From positions 434,001 through 498,000 of the forward strand of contig NZ_CP102509.1 of assembly GCF_024611995.1 (NCBI RefSeq): 64,000 nucleotides of DNA, written 5' to 3'. Every line of letters begins with the position of its first letter. The stretch's first letter is position 1. Below, piece by piece: positions 62,990 to 64,000 of this stretch. The notes under the pieces were generated by a model. It had not been told where the DNA came from. It saw only the letters and a program-made list of their open reading frames with translations, and did not search any database. This DNA comes from Streptomyces sp. NBC_00162 (GTDB lineage: Bacteria > Actinomycetota > Actinomycetes > Streptomycetales > Streptomycetaceae). Position numbers and translations under genes: made by a program.

Positions 62990-63644
62990 GCGACCCGCTG
63001 GGCCATACACCATCCCGTCCACGACCTGTTCCCCGCGCTGCCCCGGCAGAAGTGGAAGCGCCGTTCCTGCGGGAACGGTGCCCACGGCCCGCGGGTCTAC
63101 GACTGGGCCAGGGTCGAGGTCCCTCCCTGGCATCGCGAGGACCGGCGGCACTGGGTGATCGCCCGCCGAAGTGTCCGCCGGCCCGAGGAAATCTCCTACT
63201 ACATCGCCTACTGCCCGGCCGAAACCACCCTCGACGAGCTCATCCGCATCGCGGGAAAGCCGGTGGGCGGTCGAGGAATGCTTCCAGACCGCAAAGCAGG
63301 AGTGCGGCCTGGACGACTACCAGGTCCGCCGCTACGACGGCTGGCACCGCCACATGACCCTGGCCATGGCCGCACACGCCTGCCTCACCGTCCTGCGGGC
63401 CCGCGAACTCGACACCGGGAAAGCAGAAACGGATCCTCCCAGCTCATACCCCTCACCCTCCCCGAACTCCGACGCCTGATCAGCCGGCTCACCTGACCCC
63501 GCCCAAGCATCGACCACATCCTGCACTGGTCACACTGGCGACGCAGACGACAACACCAAGCCCGCGTCAGCCACTACAAACGACGCGGCCACACACCACC
63601 CGAAGCCAACAAACCATCACAACAAAGACCGTTGCAGCACTAGC
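62990..63644 (+). pseudogene. IS701-family transposase remnant
   Basis: Starts within the gene: [60 protein letters not shown] and [13 protein letters not shown]. After a frame change near 63260 it continues [40 protein letters not shown], which contains the catalytic Glu of the IS4/IS701 type. It then shifts again to [15 protein letters not shown] and HWSHWRRRRQHQARVSHYKR. The N-terminal half is missing. Confidence 0.8.
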
Positions 63645-63715
63645 TGATGGCACCGAGAACGAGGCACGATTCCTGGACTGCTCGCGGACGCGGTCGTGGA
63701 CGGTCGAAGTACGCG

Positions 63716-64000
63716 TCAGCTGACCCGAAGACCGACCGCCAGCGTCAGTTCAAGGACCCGGTGTGGTGATGCGAGATCCGGAAACAGCTCCCGCAGCTGC
63801 GACATCCGGTACCGGACCGTCTGGGGATGGACGAACAACGCCGCCGCCACCTCGTCCCGCCTGCCCTGGTGCAGCAGCCACGCCCGCAACGTCTCCTCCA
63901 GCCGCCGTGCCGTCGCGACAGGCAAGGTCCGCAACGGTGCGAGGGCTCGGGCACGCAGGTCTGCGAACGCATCCACGTCGGCGCTCAGCACCAGCTCGGG
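63716..64000 (-). CDS. PucR-type transcriptional regulator, C-terminal part (runs off right edge)
   Basis: Visible are the last ~95 residues: DAFADLRARALAPLRTLPVA, TARRLEETLRAWLLHQGRRD, EVAAALFVHPQTVRYRMSQL and RELFPDLASPHRVLELTLAV, the PucR C-terminal HTH (HTH_30) with the HPQTVRYRM recognition helix. The gene continues beyond the window, where the GAF or PucR sensor domain is expected. Its target is unknown. Confidence 0.88.
   Translation of the reverse strand, partial: PELVLSADVDAFADLRARALAPLRTLPVATARRLEETLRAWLLHQGRRDEVAAALFVHPQTVRYRMSQLRELFPDLASPHRVLELTLAVGLRVS

Noticed and set aside
1..64000. tRNA, rRNA, riboswitch or replication origin
   Set aside because: No cloverleaf, rRNA-like segment, recognised riboswitch core or DnaA-box cluster was seen by eye. 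A tRNAscan/Rfam search would be needed to exclude small RNAs.

Overview
This is high-GC actinomycete DNA with Shine-Dalgarno starts, GTG/TTG start codons and CBM2-linked cellulases. The gene set (CebR-type boxes, Hsp18 with its divergent regulator, paired DUF2267 genes, many decayed IS5/IS630/IS701/IS605 remnants) points to a Streptomyces chromosome, probably an accessory arm region. No rRNA, tRNA, CRISPR array or replication origin was recognised.

The left half (1-31 kb) is a plant-biomass sugar locus. It holds a YtfQ/YtfR-like sugar ABC transporter diverging from araB-araA; a decayed TnpB element directly after araA; a GH48 exocellulase diverging from a GH6 cellobiohydrolase across two CebR-type boxes, with a GH5 relic between them; the xylose genes (ROK regulator, xylB, divergent xylA); a GH1 beta-glucosidase overlapping a truncated GH31 alpha-xylosidase; a CE7 acetyl xylan esterase; an AraB/CBM6 chimeric ORF; a broken LacI regulator; and an intact ChvE-MmsA-MmsB monosaccharide importer. 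Four near-identical LacI-type operators tie the arabinose genes, both importers and the chimera into one probable regulon whose local regulator is disrupted.

The middle (31-45 kb) is a mosaic of single genes and gene ends: phytanoyl-CoA dioxygenase-like and Nudix fragments, an FAD monooxygenase diverging from a WYL regulator over a perfect inverted repeat, a degenerate serine recombinase, a DeoR regulator, a DMF-amidase-like protein, an APH-type kinase, and a TetR regulator diverging from an apparently leaderless membrane-protein gene.

From 45.4 to 51.8 kb lies the most interesting block. It contains a Ser/Thr kinase with C-terminal TPRs (frame-broken here), a Doc-type toxin-antitoxin pair, and a membrane-anchored NB-ARC protein with 12 almost identical 42-residue WD40 repeats. 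The variation between repeats is confined to a few codons, which resembles NLR-type recognition proteins and suggests a defence or self/non-self receptor.

The right end (52-64 kb) carries an MFS exporter, a GNAT enzyme, IS630 debris, a PadR-regulated SnoaL/quinone-oxidoreductase unit with a 32-bp palindrome, a Tn554-like relic, two DUF2267 genes, hsp18 with its divergent regulator, a STAS protein, IS701 debris and the C-terminus of a PucR-type regulator.

Many otherwise well-conserved genes are interrupted by one-base changes in C/G runs, and many others are truncated at sharp junctions. The first pattern may be sequencing error; the second looks like true deletion-driven decay. Frame-broken genes are listed as pseudogenes with that caveat.
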